From: an uncultured Desulfovibrio sp.
Lineage (GTDB): Bacteria > Desulfobacterota > Desulfovibrionia > Desulfovibrionales > Desulfovibrionaceae
Reading direction: 5' to 3'
NCBI GenBank assembly: GCA_900541395.1
Contig: UQJT01000017.1
Span: 1-47,209, forward strand
Length of the DNA: 47,209 nucleotides
The notes under the pieces: model-generated
What the model was told of the DNA's origin: nothing
Database searches by the model: none
Seen by the model: the letters and a program-made list of their open reading frames with translations, nothing else
Made by a program: the position numbers and the translations under genes
Part shown: positions 46,699-47,209 of the stretch, one piece after another
How the letters are laid out: each line of letters begins with the position of its first letter
Numbering within the stretch: the first letter of the stretch is position 1

Positions 46699-46948
46699 GG
46701 CGCCGATTCCTACACCGTTTCCGCCCGTCCGGCAAGCCGCGCCGGGGATTCAGGGCGGATGCGCAAGATGCGTCCGCCTGCCGGGGGCCGGGAGCCCGTT
46801 GCGTTGTTTGTCTCAAGCGTGTATTCTACTTTTCCTCGGTCCGTCCCTGAACGCCGACCGCCCCCGGCGTCGACGGCGCGACGAAGTTCGCCCGTCGGTG
46901 TTGCCGACGCGCGTCCCTTCCCCGCCGGTCCCCGGCCAAGGTGTGAAC

Positions 46949-47206
46949 ATGCTGTTTGACGATACCCTGCGCGACCTGCTGAGCCGGGCCTCGACCATCG
47001 CCATCCTGGGCGCCAAGGACAAGCCCGGCTCTCCCGTGGATCGGGTGGGACGTTATCTCATGGCCGCCGGTTACCGCGTCTTTCCGGTCCACCCGGTACG
47101 CAAAACAGTGTGGGGCATGCCCGCCGCCGCCCGCTTGAGCGACCTGCCGGGGTTGGGATTCGAGCCGGATATAGTGTGCCTGTTGTTCCATAATATTCAA
47201 TTTTAA
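46949..47206 (+). pseudogene. CoA-binding domain protein, early stop, probably disrupted
   Basis: An 85-residue frame from ATG 46949 (AAGGTG upstream) with the start of a CoA-binding Rossmann domain: RASTIAILGAKDKPGSPVDRVGRYLMAAGYRVFPVHPVRKTVWG, then LPGLGFEPDIVCLLF. Family members run to about 140 residues. Here the frame turns abruptly into A/T-rich sequence (FHNIQF, stop) three bases before the window ends. This looks like an insertion or rearrangement boundary, or an assembly edge. The function of full-length members is mostly unknown. Confidence 0.65.
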
Positions 47207-47209
47207 TCA

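Noticed and set aside
46754..46780. Hairpin GGCGGATGCG / TGCGTCCGCC between the M24 peptidase and the CoA-binding gene
   Set aside because: Imperfect stem without T-run and no link to a start site; left uncalled. The rest of this 250-base gap shows no clear promoter.

Overview
The window is a high-GC chromosomal segment that reads most like a Desulfovibrio-type sulfate-reducing bacterium. This rests on inference: a DcrH-like chemoreceptor ending in a bacteriohemerythrin domain, separate glyQ and glyS genes, a two-domain molbindin, and the run mfd, two SurA-like chaperones, a RodZ-like protein, recO, glyQ, glyS. There is no rRNA, tRNA, CRISPR array or transposase gene to fix the taxonomy.

Layout. 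1-7 kb: a 5'-truncated ubiE/menG, a hemerythrin-domain chemoreceptor, an AaeB/AaeX/AaeA-like aromatic-acid efflux set (FUSC, DUF1656, HlyD) and a small membrane protein. 7-12.4 kb: a radical SAM protein, a large PAS/GGDEF/GAF/PAS diguanylate cyclase and a Fsr-like MFS transporter. 12.4-15 kb: a methyltransferase, a 99-residue unknown protein, tadA and a LOG-family protein. 15.2-20.5 kb, plus strand: a beta-CASP nuclease, rsmD, coaD, miaA and a five-domain S1 protein. 20.5-23.9 kb: an A/T-rich gap followed by a compact cassette of a Slam-type outer-membrane translocator, its probable TbpB-like surface lipoprotein and a divergent XRE regulator with palindromic operators. 23.9-31.4 kb, minus strand: molbindin, ligA, a GT2 glycosyltransferase, uvrB, an SPFH protein and NfeD. 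31.4-32.1 kb: a gene-free stretch dense in inverted repeats. 32.1-44.4 kb, minus strand: rpsT, then GNAT, glyS, glyQ, recO, RodZ-like, SurA, SurA-like lipoprotein and mfd. 44.5-47.2 kb: cheW, an M24 peptidase and a CoA-binding protein gene that stops early at the window edge.

Two dispersed repeat families run through the housekeeping genes. R1 (three copies of about 150 bp, at 3966, 13301 and 44597) has terminal inverted repeats ending in CTAG/TA, three internal hairpins and the same orientation each time, and looks like a MITE. R2 occurs as inverted pairs at 27539-27665 and 36141-36331, each time between two minus-strand genes.

The most system-like accessory locus is the Slam/lipoprotein/XRE cassette. 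The lipoprotein is probably carried to the cell surface by its Slam partner, and the promoter of the pair is overlapped by a perfect 18-bp palindrome that the divergent regulator probably binds. The rest is mostly information processing, repair, envelope maintenance and signalling.
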